From Sternotherus odoratus (taxonomy: Eukaryota; Chordata; Testudines; Kinosternidae): DNA of 64,000 nt. Shown here in pieces: positions 1 to 12,209 of the stretch. The translations under genes and the position numbers were made by a program. Each line of letters opens with the position of its first letter. Within the stretch, counting starts at the first letter, position 1. The notes beneath the pieces were generated by a model. It was not told the origin of the DNA. It saw nothing but the letters and a program-made list of their open reading frames with translations, and searched no databases. Where the stretch lies: positions 76,009,892-76,073,891 of the forward strand of contig JAVMKO010000001.1 of NCBI GenBank assembly GCA_032164245.1, in the 5' to 3' direction.

Positions 1-3000
1 GCTTCCATTTCAGGCATCTGCTTTTGGCTTCTAGTAGAGCTTTCAGACAGCCAACAGGCAAAAATCCGACACTGTGGCTGTGACATGCCACAGGTCACAG
101 TGAGCTGATTCCTCTCCCACTCTGCTTACAGTAGTAGCAGAGGATATTCTTCTGAGCCCCTTGTCAAAGCATAGTCTTCAGTTGAAAAGGGGGAACTGGA
201 TTTTCAAATAGTAGGGAACAGTAGTAAGAAATACTTCTCCCAAGAAACTCAGATAAGATCTTCCCTCCCCCAAGAACTGAGATTCCTTAGATATGCTCTA
301 GGAATTATTTTGAGGAAATTTGATGTCCTGTGTTATACAGAAGGTCAGACTAGATGACCTTTCCAGCCTTGTAATCTATACATTTATTAACTTAATTGTG
401 ATAGGCAAAAGTTTGATATAATCAGAATTCCTTATGTCTTCTAGCCCAAAGATATATGGCAAGCTCTACAGTCTCCCTCACCTCCTAAGACACTGGGAAC
501 AAGTGACCACTCTTTCCGGATTGGCTAGGCAGGCACTCAATCTGTGAAAAATACCCTCTTTTCCATTAAAAGTTAATATTTCTCCCTTGGACTCTGGGGA
601 CAGAAAATTTCAATCCACCTTCAGAAAACAGTATGAATTGACATTTAAATGTCTGATTCCCAGGGCTTCCTGCTATTCTGTGTTCTCTTCTCTAGATTCA
701 AGAGCTCTGCAAGAACATGGGAGCCCAATGCCACATTTGTAGGAAGTTCAACTAGACCTCATTTTACTTGCCAACTAATTTGTATGTGATTCTTGAAAGA
801 CTCTGTTAAGGCCCTGATGATGACAGGTACCACTGAGTTCATCACTAGTTCTGGTTAAGGAGAAGCAGTCTTACATCTACACTCCACCATATAGGCCTTT
901 CGTTTTTGGGAGATTGCCTGTACAAGATCTTGAAAGATGTGGCTGATCCCAAGACATTGTTCCCTTCTTACAAGCCAAAAAAACCCGAGTCTTCATTGGC
1001 TAATTCATTTAGGACTTGCTTGTCCTTTTGTGAGTCCCCAGTTAGATTTTTTTTTCCTCCAGATTCTGACCTTCCAGATTTTCCAAAGTCAACTTCCAAG
1101 CTAATAGAACTTGCAGCCCTGTTAACTGACTAACACAAGTTAGGCAGACCTCCAAGACCACTTTTGAGTTAGTTTCTCTCCTCCCTCTGGAGGTTCCTCT
1201 AGAGAATCTGTATTTCCTTGTGGCAGAAAGAGTGAAAGGAAATCACTTCAGACTGACTCTGAAAACTAAAAAATGGCTATGCATTAGATTTTTCTTCTCC
1301 TCCCTACTCCTCACTGAGTCTCTTGTTTTTTCTTCTTCTTCCCAGAAAAGAAATGCTATAGCAGAAACCATATGTTGTCTTATAGACAAAGCCACCTACT
1401 CATTTCCTCACGATGAAAAAGGAAATCTGTCTGCTTATTACTAACCAAGCAGTCAGAGGGAAATTGCCTTGTCTAAGATCTCAACTTGCCTAATCAATTC
1501 ATCCAGTACAGAAAATTCAAGGTGGAAACTATTGTCTAGCGTAGTTGTTAAAGAGCAAGAGAATTTCTTGTCGAATTGAAAAAAATACCGTATCTAGAAT
1601 CATATCAGAGTTATCTTATTTTTCCCTCAAACAGAGCCCTTTTCAATAAAACCTCCCTCAACTTTGGTCTTGCCTCATGTAGGATATTCATAAAGATCCT
1701 TAGTACGGACAACAGAAGCCATCAGGGACAGCAAAATCCAAGTGATTTCCCTGTTTCGATGACTTACTGAAGATATCATCAATTTCAGCCACTCTAGATT
1801 CAAATGTCCCAGTGTTCTGTGACTCCATCACTTGTGATTTAATGATGCACAGGAAAACTGCTCTGACACCATCCTTTCTCTCCGTGGAAGGGATGGTTTG
1901 CCCAACTGAGAATTTATAGAGGTAACTTCTAATATCATGGCTCTTCAGATCCATTGTCATTCGATAATACTGCACATCTTTCATTTTCTAAGACTGATAC
2001 TGGCATTTGAACTGGCCCATGGATGAGAGCCTATTCTATACCATTTCTTCACATTTTTTCTTCCCTGGTATCAATTGCTACATTTATTCTCAGCCCATTT
2101 GTTTATCCCAGGGACTTTGGGAGTCACTAAGGTTGCTGAATCTGCAACCAATGGTGGACTTTAGCAATACATCTGTTCACCACCCACACCAACAAGAAAG
2201 TTCCCAAATTTTGCAGCAGACTTAAGAAACCAGGAGTTCACATCATGAATGATACTTTCTCTGGAGAATGTTTGCAGAGACCCTGAAATATACATTCTTC
2301 CCTTTCACCTCCCCCCTTCCCTATCATCTCAAGAAATGCATGGGTGGATTGTAGACCACCTAGTAAGTCCGAACAGCTGAAAGAAGAACATGGGTCCAGA
2401 TTTTGTTGAATGCTTCTTTGCAGAAACCAAGTTTATTGCTAAGGAAAATCTCTCCAGTGGGTAATGTTTTAGTTTGCTACAACATTGAGTCCTCATGAAG
2501 ATGCCTCATGAAGTGCCTTTGTTCATCAGCTTTAAAATAGCGCTTCCAAATGGCTTCATCTATATATTACTCCAGGGATCGGCAACCTTGGCACGTGGCA
2601 CCACACGGTAAGCACCATTAGCGGGCCCTGCCGGTTTACTTGCCAGTTCGCCAATCGTGGCTGTCCTGGTTGAATGGGGGCTATGGAAAGCGGAGGCCAG
2701 CACCGTGCCGCTTCCCACAGCCCCCATTTGACCAGTGGGAGCCATGAAAGCGAACCAGCAAGTAAACAAAACAATGGGGCCCACTAAGGGTGCTTGCCAT
2801 GTGGTGCGTACCAAGGTTGCCGATCCCTGTGTTACTCCAACATAACCTATGACTATAATTACATTAAAGAAATGGCTTTAGAAGGCTGGACACAATTGGA
2901 AATTTTTAATTGTCAGTGTTGATATGCCCAGTAAATGAATAGGTTTTTGCCTTTACTTTTTCAGTATGAAGTCAGTTTCATAATGGGCATATAGTCTGGA

Positions 3001-3458
3001 CTGTTTATTTCAAGGTGATTACTGCATTTCTCTGATGGTTAAAGCCACTCTGCTGCTGCTTTTGTTTTCTTGTAACAACACTGATGTTTCATAGATTGAC
3101 CAAAGAAAGCACAGCCTGCTGCATATATTGGCTTAAAACATTGAGATTCTTGGATGGAAGATGGCTATATTATAATTATTTATTTATTTATAAAATTCTA
3201 GTACTCTACAATATCTCCACTGCATTTTACAAAATTATAAAATATTGGTGTTACATACCATTCATTCTGTTTTCAGTTCCTTCTCAACCATTGTGAATGT
3301 CATCTCAAATTTCCTCCTTCCCCTTAGATCACCAGTCCCTCTCCAGTCACCATGCTTCAGCTCTGAGTCCCTTTTTACTTCAGTTTTCAGCAAAGACCTC
3401 TTTATCTGCTGTGTTCTGTGGAGTTGCCTTTGCAAAATGCAGGAGTTTTGTCTTTCAG
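1..3458 (+). other. ATF7IP: ATF7IP intron, upstream part (5' end outside the window)
   Basis: No exon could be recognised before the acceptor at 3458. The stretch 300-390 resembles a dispersed sauropsid repeat tail, with a 'gtcagactagatgacc' type motif. The stretch from about 420 to 2550 has scattered short open frames on both strands that look like a decayed repeat, but I cannot name the family. A palindromic hAT MITE lies at 2573-2829. The remaining sequence is AT-rich and shows nothing else I can support. Confidence 0.6.
2573..2829. mobile_element. Palindromic hAT MITE, 257 bp
   Basis: The ends are inverted repeats, cagggatcggcaacc at the left and ggttgccgatccctg at the right. The pairing continues inward, so almost the whole element can fold on itself. 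The flanking 8-mers are tattactc (2565-2572) and tgttactc (2830-2837). This 7 of 8 match fits the 8-bp target duplication of hAT transposons. There is no coding capacity; the open frames inside are by-products of high GC. This type of MITE is common in turtle genomes (from memory). Confidence 0.88.
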
Positions 3459-3537
3459 AGTGGGAAGGTCACAGGCAGTGACTCAGGAGGTGTCATTGAT
3501 CTCACCCTGGATGAAGAAGATGATGGTTCTTCCCAAG
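3459..3537 (+). CDS. ATF7IP: ATF7IP exon with SUMO-interaction motif
   Basis: This 79-nt internal exon starts in phase 0 after a pyrimidine-rich acceptor (tctttcag) and ends before gtaagt, leaving one base of a split codon. It encodes SDSGGVIDLTLDEEDDGSS. The hydrophobic core VIDLTL followed by an acidic run is the SUMO-interaction motif of ATF7IP (MCAF1). Established work says this motif lets ATF7IP bind SUMO-modified partners such as MBD1 and helps recruit the SETDB1 H3K9 methyltransferase. The split codon completes to Asp with the exon at 12054. The nearby acceptor-like cag at 3478 would cut the exon by 20 nt and shift the frame, so 3459 is preferred. Confidence 0.9.
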
Positions 3538-5224
3538 GTAAGTCAGAAGAGATCCATTTAGCAGTGAGGAAAACTGGGTTAGCATTAGTATTTCATCCTA
3601 CCAATTTGAGAAGAATGATCCAAAGAAACAGTTATATTTTCACAGCTTTCCAAAGGAACAATGGGAATTTCTAATAAGTGGGTTTAAAGTTTTTGTATTA
3701 TCTTCCTACCTACTGTAAACAAGATACTTAAGCAAGTTAGAATTAACCTTTTAACTAATTTGAGCCTTATAGTTCCAGTGAATTGTTCCCTTAAATCTAG
3801 TCACTGAAAAATTTAATAAAGGTTTCTCAAGATAGTCTGTAGTATTAGCACTATGCCAAAGAAATTCCACACCGATGCTCATGATGCCTTCACCTGTATT
3901 ACTTTTCTTCCCCTTTTGTAGACTGTCTTGAGTAGTGTAATGTTACAAAAAAACAAAACTCCTACTTCCTCCCCTAGTCAGGTAGTAGGATAGTACAGGA
4001 AACATAATTAAGAAGGTCCTGCAACTTCAGCTCTTTGGTTGTGTCCACACTAGAAAACTTCATATCTGTAATTCATCACCAGTGTTAGGAGCACTGAAAG
4101 ATGTAACATAGGCACTCAGGTCTTTTTACCACTGTCATCTAATCTTAATGTTAGTCTTCAGTTGAGAAGTTAGTAAAGGGTATTTTACAGTGTTTGTATT
4201 CAAAGTTGCTACCCACTCAAATTAATAAATTGTAAAAGGAGCCAGAGGGAACAAATGGAGATTTATGTGATATTTGTCCTAAAGTGGATCACATTACTGT
4301 GGCCTGTGCCAACAGATCTTTTCTGCCAGTAAAAGATGGACTTCTTTTCATAGCTCCTTTCACTCTGACAATTCAGCTTCACAATATAATCTCGTCATTC
4401 TGTCATAGCCCATTTAATTGGGGCTGCTGGAGGAATTTCAGTGATCTTCAAAGGAAAAATGTGACATCTTCAAGTCCAATTATAAACTATATTCTGGTTC
4501 ATAAATTACTTCTACCTTCAAAAGCTTTAGTGTGTATTGTAGCTGTCCTGAGAGTCCTCTAGCTCCATCTTTAGCCCTTTATGATTTGTCTACAGAATTA
4601 TTATTAGATTATTTTACGTAGGTTGTTGGTGCTCTGGTGAATTTTCTCCAGTTGTGTGGGTTTGTGTTTTGTTCTGTGGTAGAGTTTGTCTCCCCTTCCT
4701 TTCTACCAAATCCCCTGACAGAACATTTTATACAACCTGACTGAACACTTACACTCTTAGGGAAGGCAAAGGTTCCTTCTGATGGCTCACCTTTTTTCCA
4801 ATGGGAATCTCCCTCCAGCTCATCAGGAATGTGGAAGGAAGTGAATTTTTTTTGGAGCAGGAAAAGTAAGGTTGGCAATTCTCACTAGTTCTTAGCTTTG
4901 GCTAAACCTACAAATGTACTGAAAACGGTCGGAACTCTTCTGAACTTGACTTACTATTACTGTGATCATATCTACTCATCTGGACTAAGTATTGACAGCT
5001 AGACTCAGTGTAAATTCACCCCTGTCCAGGGCTCCTTAACATGGCAGACTCAAAGCTTGCAGCCATTTGTCTATGACCATCCTGTGATGGGCTAATCACC
5101 GTTACAAGATTGGCACAATATGTGTCTGTTCTGCCCAGGACAGTCTCCTATACTGAGCTGATGTTTGGTGTGCCTATTATTCTCAACTAAGATATGTAAG
5201 TTGTGAAGGTTGTAGGATGAAGCT

Positions 5225-8200
5225 TCATCTTCTAGAACAATCTATGAAGGTTTCATGGGCTACCTCCAGGATCCTGCAAATGGACAAGCCAACATCTTCC
5301 AGTCACCCATCTAGAAGACAAGTTACATCAAATACCAGTACACAGAAGATGGCACCAATAAAAGAGCTGGTGCCAATCCCAAACATCAGTGGCATCAAAG
5401 TTAGGCTCAAAGAAAGACAACTCTGAATACAAAGGCAGAGATTCCAGGCAGATTTCAGTGTCGTCCTATCAGGGCAGACAATGTAAAACCTCTGCAGGTA
5501 AATCCACCAGGACCTGCACAGTTTCATGGGCTGGGGAGAAGAAGCAGCCTGCAGCACAAAACACTCCACCTTTCTAGTGATGCACTCTTCAGCTTTGATG
5601 CGTACTACAGAGGATGAGCCCACAGGAGAACTTAATATTGGTCACTTTGTCCTGCCAGTGAATGTTCATTATTGAGTGGAGGGAGCGCATATGAAATTGC
5701 TCAAGCTGTTTAATATGCGATCTATAAAAAGTCCATATCTCAGATCCATACGGGAGAGATGTTAGAACCACTGCACTGTAGATCTTCAGTTTGGTGGAGA
5801 GATTAATGATGTGTTGGTTAAGGACTTTTGTTCAGAGTTAGCCGAAGGCCTGGTTGGCTTTACTAATTCTGTATGTAATTTTCTTATCAAGGGAACCTTC
5901 ACGCAAGATATTGCTACCCAAATACTTGAACTGATCCACATTTTTCAGCTGTGTGCCTTGAATGAAAATGGTTTGTTCTGGGGCATAGGAATGAAGTGCT
6001 GGTTGAAACAAGGTCTTTGTTTTCCTTAAGCTGATGGTGAGGCCAAAGAGCTGGGATGCTTCAGAAAACCTGTCAACAATCACCTGAAAGTCATTTTGTC
6101 TGTGGGCCATCAAGGCAAGTCATCTGCAAAAAATATATATAAAAAAGAAAATGCCTCAGCAAAAAACTTCTCCAGCATCTTGATCTTAGCATTAAGTCTT
6201 CAGAGACCAAAGAGGGAGCCATTGAGTTGGTAGTGGATGTATATCCCCTTATCAAAGAACAAGTTGAATAGCACTGGAGCAAGTATGCAGCCTTGCTTCA
6301 TTCCATTTGAAATTTCACATGTGTTAGAAGACTCCTCATTGGAGAGCACTTGCATTGTCATGTGGTCATGGAGCAGATAGATGATTTGTATGAATCTTCT
6401 TGGGCAGCCAGGTTTATGTAGAACAGCCCATAAACCTGTTCTGTTGACTGATCAAAAGCTTTGGTCAAATGGATGAAAACTGCATACAATTTCATGTTCT
6501 GCTCTAAACATTTTTCCTAGGTCTACATTACAACAAAGATCATGTCCGTAGTAACATGACCTGGTCTGAAACCACTCTGCACTTCTGGCAGATTCTGCTC
6601 AGATATGTTTGAAATTAGTCTGTTCAGTGGAATGCCAGCTAGTATTTCCCCTGCTGTACAGAGGAGAGAAATGCCTCTAATTTCCACAGTCCGCTTTCCA
6701 CAGTGAAACAATAATAGTATCTTTTGAAGTCTTGTGCATTTCTTCTTCCTCCCAAATGCTACTCAAAATGTCGTGAAATACCTCAATAGCCTTTGGGCCT
6801 TCTCCTTTGTACAGTTCTGCTTGCATAGCATCCTTTCTGGATGTTTTGCCAGAGTTCAGTTGTTTAATGACTTTCATTACTACTTCAACTGATATAGGGG
6901 AGGTCAAGATCCTCTTTGATGAGGTACTTGAGTAATTGATCAAGGGCACACCAATCAACTGTGGATGGTCTATTGGGTAGACTATTGAAGTGTACAATTC
7001 CTTCCTTTTCATTGATGAGGGTTATGCCATCTGCCAACTTCAGAGGAACTGTGCCAGATTTAGAGGGTCTGTAGACTGCTTTGAGAGAGTCAAAGAACAT
7101 CTTTGCTTTGATTTTATCCACATAATGCTGAACTTCTGCAGCTTTCCTCTCTCACCACTCATTCTGCAATCGCCTCAATTCAGACTGGGCATTGCTCTGT
7201 AGGTAATTAAACCTGTCTTTCTTAGAGATGGGAATGATTTCATTCTGTCATTCAACAAATGCTTTATGCTTGTCTCTTAGGAGTTTGGAAATATCCTACT
7301 TGTTATCATACCAATCCTGGAATACCCTTTTCTTTGGCACCAGCACTTATTTAGCTGCATCAATAATCACATCTTTGAACCAGTTCAATTTTTCTGTTGG
7401 GCTGCAGTGATTGTAGGGCGTGAAAAAAGCTTATCGAGTGACTGCTGAAACTGCACCTCATAGTCTGCTTGAATGTCGCTATGTTGAAGGCTGTTTTGTT
7501 GAGCTTTGGGCACTTGTGTTTTGAGGGGCCTATATGCAGGTTGAGCACTGCTCTTACCATCTGTGTTCTGTCCAGCATCCTGCGCTCTGGTAATTCTGAC
7601 ATTGTGGCTGTCTTGTTGGCGGGTGATAACCTAGTTGATTGGGTGCCATTGTTTGGACCGTGGATACATCCATGTTGTTTTATCAGTTTGCCTAAAGATG
7701 GTGTTAATGATGAGCAGACTATGGTCTGCACATTTATCCAAGAGGAGGAGTCCATGCTGTTCATCTTTCCCACTCCGTGTCATCCTATTACATCTCTCCA
7801 TTTACTGCTGTTTCAACCAACTCTAGTGTTGAAGTCTGCCAGCAGGATGGGCATGGTTCATGCAGGGGTTAATCTGAGGATGGAATCCAGGTCAGAGTAG
7901 AACTGCTCCTTGCATTCCTCTGTGCTGGTCAATGTAGGTGCATAGGCACTGATTACAGTGACATGCTGTAAAAGTTTCAGGGGGAATTGAAGTTTTATGA
8001 GCCATTCATTCAGCCCAAAATGGGAGATCAAGAAGTTATTTCAGGAAAGGCATTCTTATTGCAAATCCAACTCCATGGATCCTGTCTTCATCCTCTGCTT
8101 TTCCTTTCCAAAAGAAAGTATAATCACCTCTTAGCTTCACTCATAGAACCTTCTCCAGCCAGTCGAGTATCACTCAGTGCTGCAATATCAATATTGTAGT

Positions 8201-8335
8201 GGGTGAGTTCTTTGGAGACGAGCTATTATTCTTTCAGGCCTTCATGCGTCACCTCTGTCCATAAGCGTGCTGACATTCTACGCTCCTAGAATGAGTCTTT
8301 TCTTCTTTGCCTGCCACATAACATCCCGCCAATAA
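5225..8335 (-). mobile_element. Decayed non-LTR retrotransposon (LINE, RTE-like), endonuclease plus reverse transcriptase
   Basis: Read on the minus strand from about 8300 downward, one finds the start of an APE-type endonuclease, then the motifs ISAYAPTL and ADFNTRVG near 7980-7830. Next comes a reverse transcriptase: a GKTSRKDAMQAELYK block near 6840, a GISLL block near 6690, and a QSGFRPG block near 6570. The C-terminal block FKYLGSNILREGSLD lies near 5910, followed by a YGSEIWTFYRSHIKQLEQFH block near 5710. The order matches a full EN-RT open reading frame. Many stops and frameshifts break it, so it is a fossil. The EN resembles LINEs often mislabelled 'craniofacial development protein 2-like'. 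The RTE-like clade call is from memory and uncertain. Confidence 0.85.
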
Positions 8336-8713
8336 TGTTTAGAGCACCTTTTCTAACCCCTTCCCTTAAAAGGCGTGAGCAGTGGTATCCTAAAAAGGGC
8401 TGCTCAGTTACCTAGGATGTTGCCCTGGGGACAGAGCTGAACAGCCACTAGTTATGGCCTAGTTTCTTTTTTGTCTAACTCACATAGCTCTGTGATTAAA
8501 TCAAGACATATGTATATTTAAAACTATTTCAGTTCATCTTTAAAATCAACTTATAGTGAACCTTTTATCTACCTAAGCTTGATTTTAGGCCTTCAAGATT
8601 TTGTTTCCTGGTAACCATCTATGACATCACTCCCAACTAACATTGCTTACTATTGGACACAATAAACCAAGGGCTAAACAGAACTTGCAAATGGTACTCT
8701 CATTACACTAATT

Positions 8714-8903
8714 CAGGCCTGCACAACATGCGGCCATGGGCTCACTGTGTGACCTGCGGGGGGGGCGAGTAGGGGTGGGGCAAGATAAGCGGGAGGGTTG
8801 GGGGGAAGCAGATGGCGGTGGGGCAACGGCGGGGCTTTTCGGCCCGCAGCTGGGTTTTTTGCAGTAATATGGTCCTCGCTGCTTTCCGAGTTGTGCAGGC
8901 CTG
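8714..8903. mobile_element. hAT MITE, 190 bp, perfect 8-bp target duplication
   Basis: Terminal inverted repeats are caggcctgcacaac and gttgtgcaggcctg. The element is flanked on both sides by cactaatt (8706-8713 and 8904-8911). The GC-rich interior codes for nothing recognisable. Confidence 0.93.
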
Positions 8904-9120
8904 CACTAATTGATTGTATTTCCCTAGTTAATTTACCTTCAGTAGGTGTTATCTCCTGCCAGACACAGAAATCCATTTCAAAAAAGGTATTTTTTTTCTC
9001 CTGCTGATAATGGCTAATCCAAATTAAACAGCCTCTTAGAATTGGTATGCTAATGGACAACTTTTTTTTTTTTTTTGCTTTCTATATGTATAAATGCATC
9101 TTACTTCTGTTCCATTCTAT

Positions 9121-9185
9121 GCATCCAATGAAGTGGGCTATAGCCCATGAAAGCTTATGCTGAAATAAACTGGTTAGTCTCTAAG
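9121..9185 (+). repeat. SINE-like repeat fragment
   Basis: The stretch gcatccaatgaagtgggct followed by gaaagcttatgctgaaata matches the core of the element copies at 31500-31638 (same strand) and 11491-11625 (opposite strand). This copy stops abruptly at 'aaggtg', where a different repeat begins, so it is truncated or interrupted. Confidence 0.75.
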
Positions 9186-9780
9186 GTGTGTGGCAAAGCT
9201 TTGGCCTTCTCTTTGTGGGTACTGCACTTCCAGGTGGTTTGTGCTAGCCTCAGAGGCTCACTGTGATTAGTTAGGGGAGGTAGAAAAGGGGGGAGCCCGG
9301 GCCCACCCTCTACTCCGGGCTCCAGCCCGGGGACCCTAATAGTATCAGATAAGATGGCTGACCTTTTAGGCACCAAACACAATACAATTCCCTGGGCTAT
9401 TTCCCCACAGCAGTCCCCCGCTTCTTCCAACTTCTCTTCACCCTTACTTCAGGGCCTCCTTCCAAACTGCTCTCCGCTCCCACGCCTCCAAACTGCTCTC
9501 CGCTCCAACGCCTCCTAAACTCCTGACACCCACACCCACCTGACTAAATGGGAGGGTTTTTAAGTGGTTTCAGCCAGCCCCTGATTGGCTTCAGGTGTCC
9601 CAATCAGGCTAGCGGTTTCTGCTGCTTTCTAGAACCTTCTTAATTGGCCCCAGGTGTCTTGATTGGCCTGGAGTAGCCTTTGTTTGGCTATCCAGGGAAC
9701 AGAGACCTGCACATCCTGAGACTGATATACCTGCCTTCCAGCACTCTCCTATACCCTTCTGGTCTGACTCCGTCACAGGT
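9185..9780 (+). repeat. Dispersed repeat, possibly part of an endogenous LTR
   Basis: A pyrimidine-rich, non-coding block runs from 'gtggcaaagcttt' to about 'ccgtcacag'. It contains a short direct repeat (ccaaactgctctccgctcc type, near 9461-9510). I recognise the opening and the 'aattggccccaggtgt' segment as recurring in turtle transcripts and introns, but I cannot name the family. An LTR is a guess; no clear TG/CA ends or target duplication were seen. Confidence 0.45.
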
Positions 9781-11003
9781 GCTACAAAGTCTTCCTTGTC
9801 TTATTTATTGCTTACTCTGTTCTTGGGCCTCAGTGATATGTCAGAATGGTATTCTGAGTCAAGGGTAACACATGTACATTTCTTGGATTGAAGGATTGTT
9901 TCCAATAACTCAGAGTTCTAAATGAATCTCTTGGGAAACACAGAACGGGTGTTTTCAACATTCACTTTGAACATAGCAGAAGTACACTCCTTTTACTGAA
10001 CACTTGTTTCACTGGACTTTCTGTTCCTGGTAAATGTGGAACAAATTCTATTTGGTATAAGAATGCACTTTGAACAGTCAATCAGTTTAGATTAAAAATT
10101 GGCACCTCCAGCCCACTTGATTTATTCTTGCCAGGATTCACATGCCACGGGTCAATTGGATTTGCAGATCATACCCAGCGCTGTTAAAGGTTTAAATTTG
10201 ATATTGAGAGTGTTAAAGGTTGAAGATTAGTCACAGTGAGCGAACCACAGACAGACAATCTGTGACAAAAACCTCTAACATCTATGCAGCTTGACAAAGG
10301 GTCTTTTGGGTTTTCCTACTGTCAGATTAGCTGCCAAGTATGATTGAAGCCATTTGATAAAAACCTAAAAGTTGCACTAAGTGAATAGCGGAAACATTTT
10401 CACCTGAAGGGAGGTTTTGTGCTGTCTTAAAGCCTGAAACGTGGAACAAACTCTTCTTAATGCCTTTTAAGAGAGTTAGTGAAGCCAACTGTGGTTTTCA
10501 AAAGTATATTCTGCTTTCATATCAGCACTGCTTACTTGCACTTTATCACAAGTCTAGTACTGATTTTTGTTTTCTGCTACTTAATATCTTTGGATGGATT
10601 TTCTGTGTGCTGTTGAACTGAATTAGTGGCTTCTAGGAGTGGATGTGTGTCATCCCAGGTCTTTTGAGTGAACCCCATCAAAGCTTTCCTTAGTCTGCTT
10701 GTTTGTGTAGCTTTTTATCTCTACAGATTCTGTTTTTTGTTTTCCTAGTGGTGTTTTCCCTTTACAGCAACTGAAGCATCTAGGTAGAGATGTCTTGCCA
10801 CTTCCTTGTTAACCTGCTTGTGGACAAAGGAATGCAGTAGAAATGTGATTTATCTTGCTTTTAATACAGCACTTAAGAGTATTTCTCAGCCTAACTTGAA
10901 AAATTATTTCAAGTTCTCTCAAACTGGTTGAAGAGAAAAGTCATTGATAGGCTGAATACACAGATCCTCCCCCCCCCCCCCCCATCATTGCCGTCGTAGA
11001 GCA

Positions 11004-11117
11004 TGGGTGTACAATCTTTTGGTTTTCCTGGGCCACATTGGAAGAAGACGAGTTGTGTTGAGCCACATTCATAGCCGTCCTGGGCCGCATGCGGCCCGCG
11101 GGTTGGACAAGCCTGCA
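11004..11117. mobile_element. hAT MITE, 114 bp, 8-bp target duplication
   Basis: The element is flanked by identical 8-mers gtagagca (10996-11003 and 11118-11125). The interior has the gcggcccgcggg type core seen in other hAT MITEs here. The terminal repeats (tgggtgtacaatc at the left, ggacaagcctgca at the right) are weakly complementary, which suggests age. Confidence 0.82.
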
Positions 11118-11207
11118 GTAGAGCAAAGTAAGCATCTTAGTGAAAGAAAAATCATTCTGGTAAGCAAATTGGATGGAATTCAGAGAAGAACAGCAGCAAT
11201 TAATTGT

Positions 11208-11344
11208 GGGCTGGTCTACACTTAAAAATTAGATTGACCTAACCAAAGTCATTCACGACTGTGAAAAATGTTGTGCCTTGAATGCTGTAGGTCAGTGCCA
11301 CTGACCTACAGCCATAGCTGTGCCACTGCAGTGTAGTTATACCC
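11208..11344. mobile_element. Harbinger-type MITE, degraded
   Basis: It begins gggctggtctacactt and ends tgtagttataccc, roughly inverted ends like those of the better preserved copy at 23117-23404. An internal inverted repeat pairs gctgtaggtcagtg with cactgacctacagc. The expected 3-bp target duplication is not evident (taa at the right, tgt at the left). Confidence 0.6.
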
Positions 11345-11490
11345 TAAGTACTGAGTAAGTTGGGGAGAGAACATACGTGTATGCAAGCATTAGGTGCAAA
11401 CATCAAAGTAAAACAAGAATTACTTAGGTAGGTGTGCAGCAATAGTCCTATGAATAAAGGGGTGGAATTAAGGAAAACAGTGCCTATGCT

Positions 11491-11625
11491 ACCGGTAAGA
11501 ATCAGAGCGGTAGCCGTGTTAGTCTGGAATAGCAGAGGTAACAGAGTCCTATGGCACCTTAAAGACTAACTAAAGTATTGAAGCATAAGCTTTCATGGGC
11601 TAATACCCACTTTGTCGGATGCAAG
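11491..11625 (-). mobile_element. Short SINE-like element, 135 bp, with 13-bp target duplication
   Basis: This is the reverse complement of the element at 31500-31638. It is flanked by identical cagtgcctatgct at 11478-11490 and 11626-11638. A 13-bp duplication is typical of LINE-driven target-primed insertion. There is no coding capacity and no A-tail. The family name is not recalled with certainty. Confidence 0.85.
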
Positions 11626-12053
11626 CAGTGCCTATGCTGTACATAAACAATAAGGCCTAACAACCAGTGCTAGTCCATGGAATAATCTTTAAAGGAAGTA
11701 GTTGAAGTCCTGTTGCTTGAACCATTTAAAACTAGAAGAGATGTAGCATTATCACAGTGTTTCACGAACTTTGGTCCCTGAATCACAGGGGTCCGCCCAG
11801 TCTTTCCTAAGAATAGAGGAATGAAATGTAAAAAAAAAAAAAAAGAGCGATTTGGTTGATGGAATATGGGTCCTTTAGAGCATCTTTTGTATGTTGGTTT
11901 GTAGAATGAAAAGGTTGGAAGAACTACCACACTAGCAAGCATGCTGAAGCACAACATTGGTTTCGGAGTGGCGGGGGAAGGGACTGATGATCCAATAGGT
12001 CTTTTCAATCCCTATTTGCTATTGTCTACAATTTCATTCTGTTTTTGAAGCAG

Positions 12054-12209
12054 ATGGCAAGAAGCAGAATCAGTCGGGCGTGACTGGAATGGGTCTATCC
12101 TCCCAACCCTTCGCTCGCCCACTGCAGCCTTTACAGGCAACTCCTCTGCAGCAGACAGGTGTGCCAACAAGTGGGCCTTCCCAGACCACCATACACGTAC
12201 TACCTACAG
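12054..12209 (+). CDS. ATF7IP: ATF7IP internal exon (Pro/Gln-rich linker)
   Basis: This 156-nt exon starts and ends in phase 1. It encodes a low-complexity linker containing SSQPFARPLQPLQ and GVPTSGPSQTTIHVLPT. Mammalian ATF7IP has the same order of motifs between the SUMO-interaction motif and the C-terminal fibronectin domain. The acceptor is gaagcag and the donor is gtaact. The linker has no predicted fold and probably acts as a flexible tether. The strong match TSGPSQTTIH makes the assignment secure. Confidence 0.92.

Larger units (their letters stand above)
3538..12053 (+). other. ATF7IP: ATF7IP intron, 8.5 kb, repeat-rich
   Basis: The intron has a GT donor (gtaagt) and an AG acceptor (gaagcag). 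It holds a minus-strand LINE remnant (5225-8335), two hAT MITEs (8714-8903 and 11004-11117), an LTR-like repeat (9185-9780), a Harbinger-type MITE (11208-11344) and a short SINE-like insertion (11491-11625). A run of 15 C lies at 10969-10983. Nothing specific was recognised in 3538-5220 or 9830-10960 beyond AT-rich intronic sequence. Confidence 0.85.
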
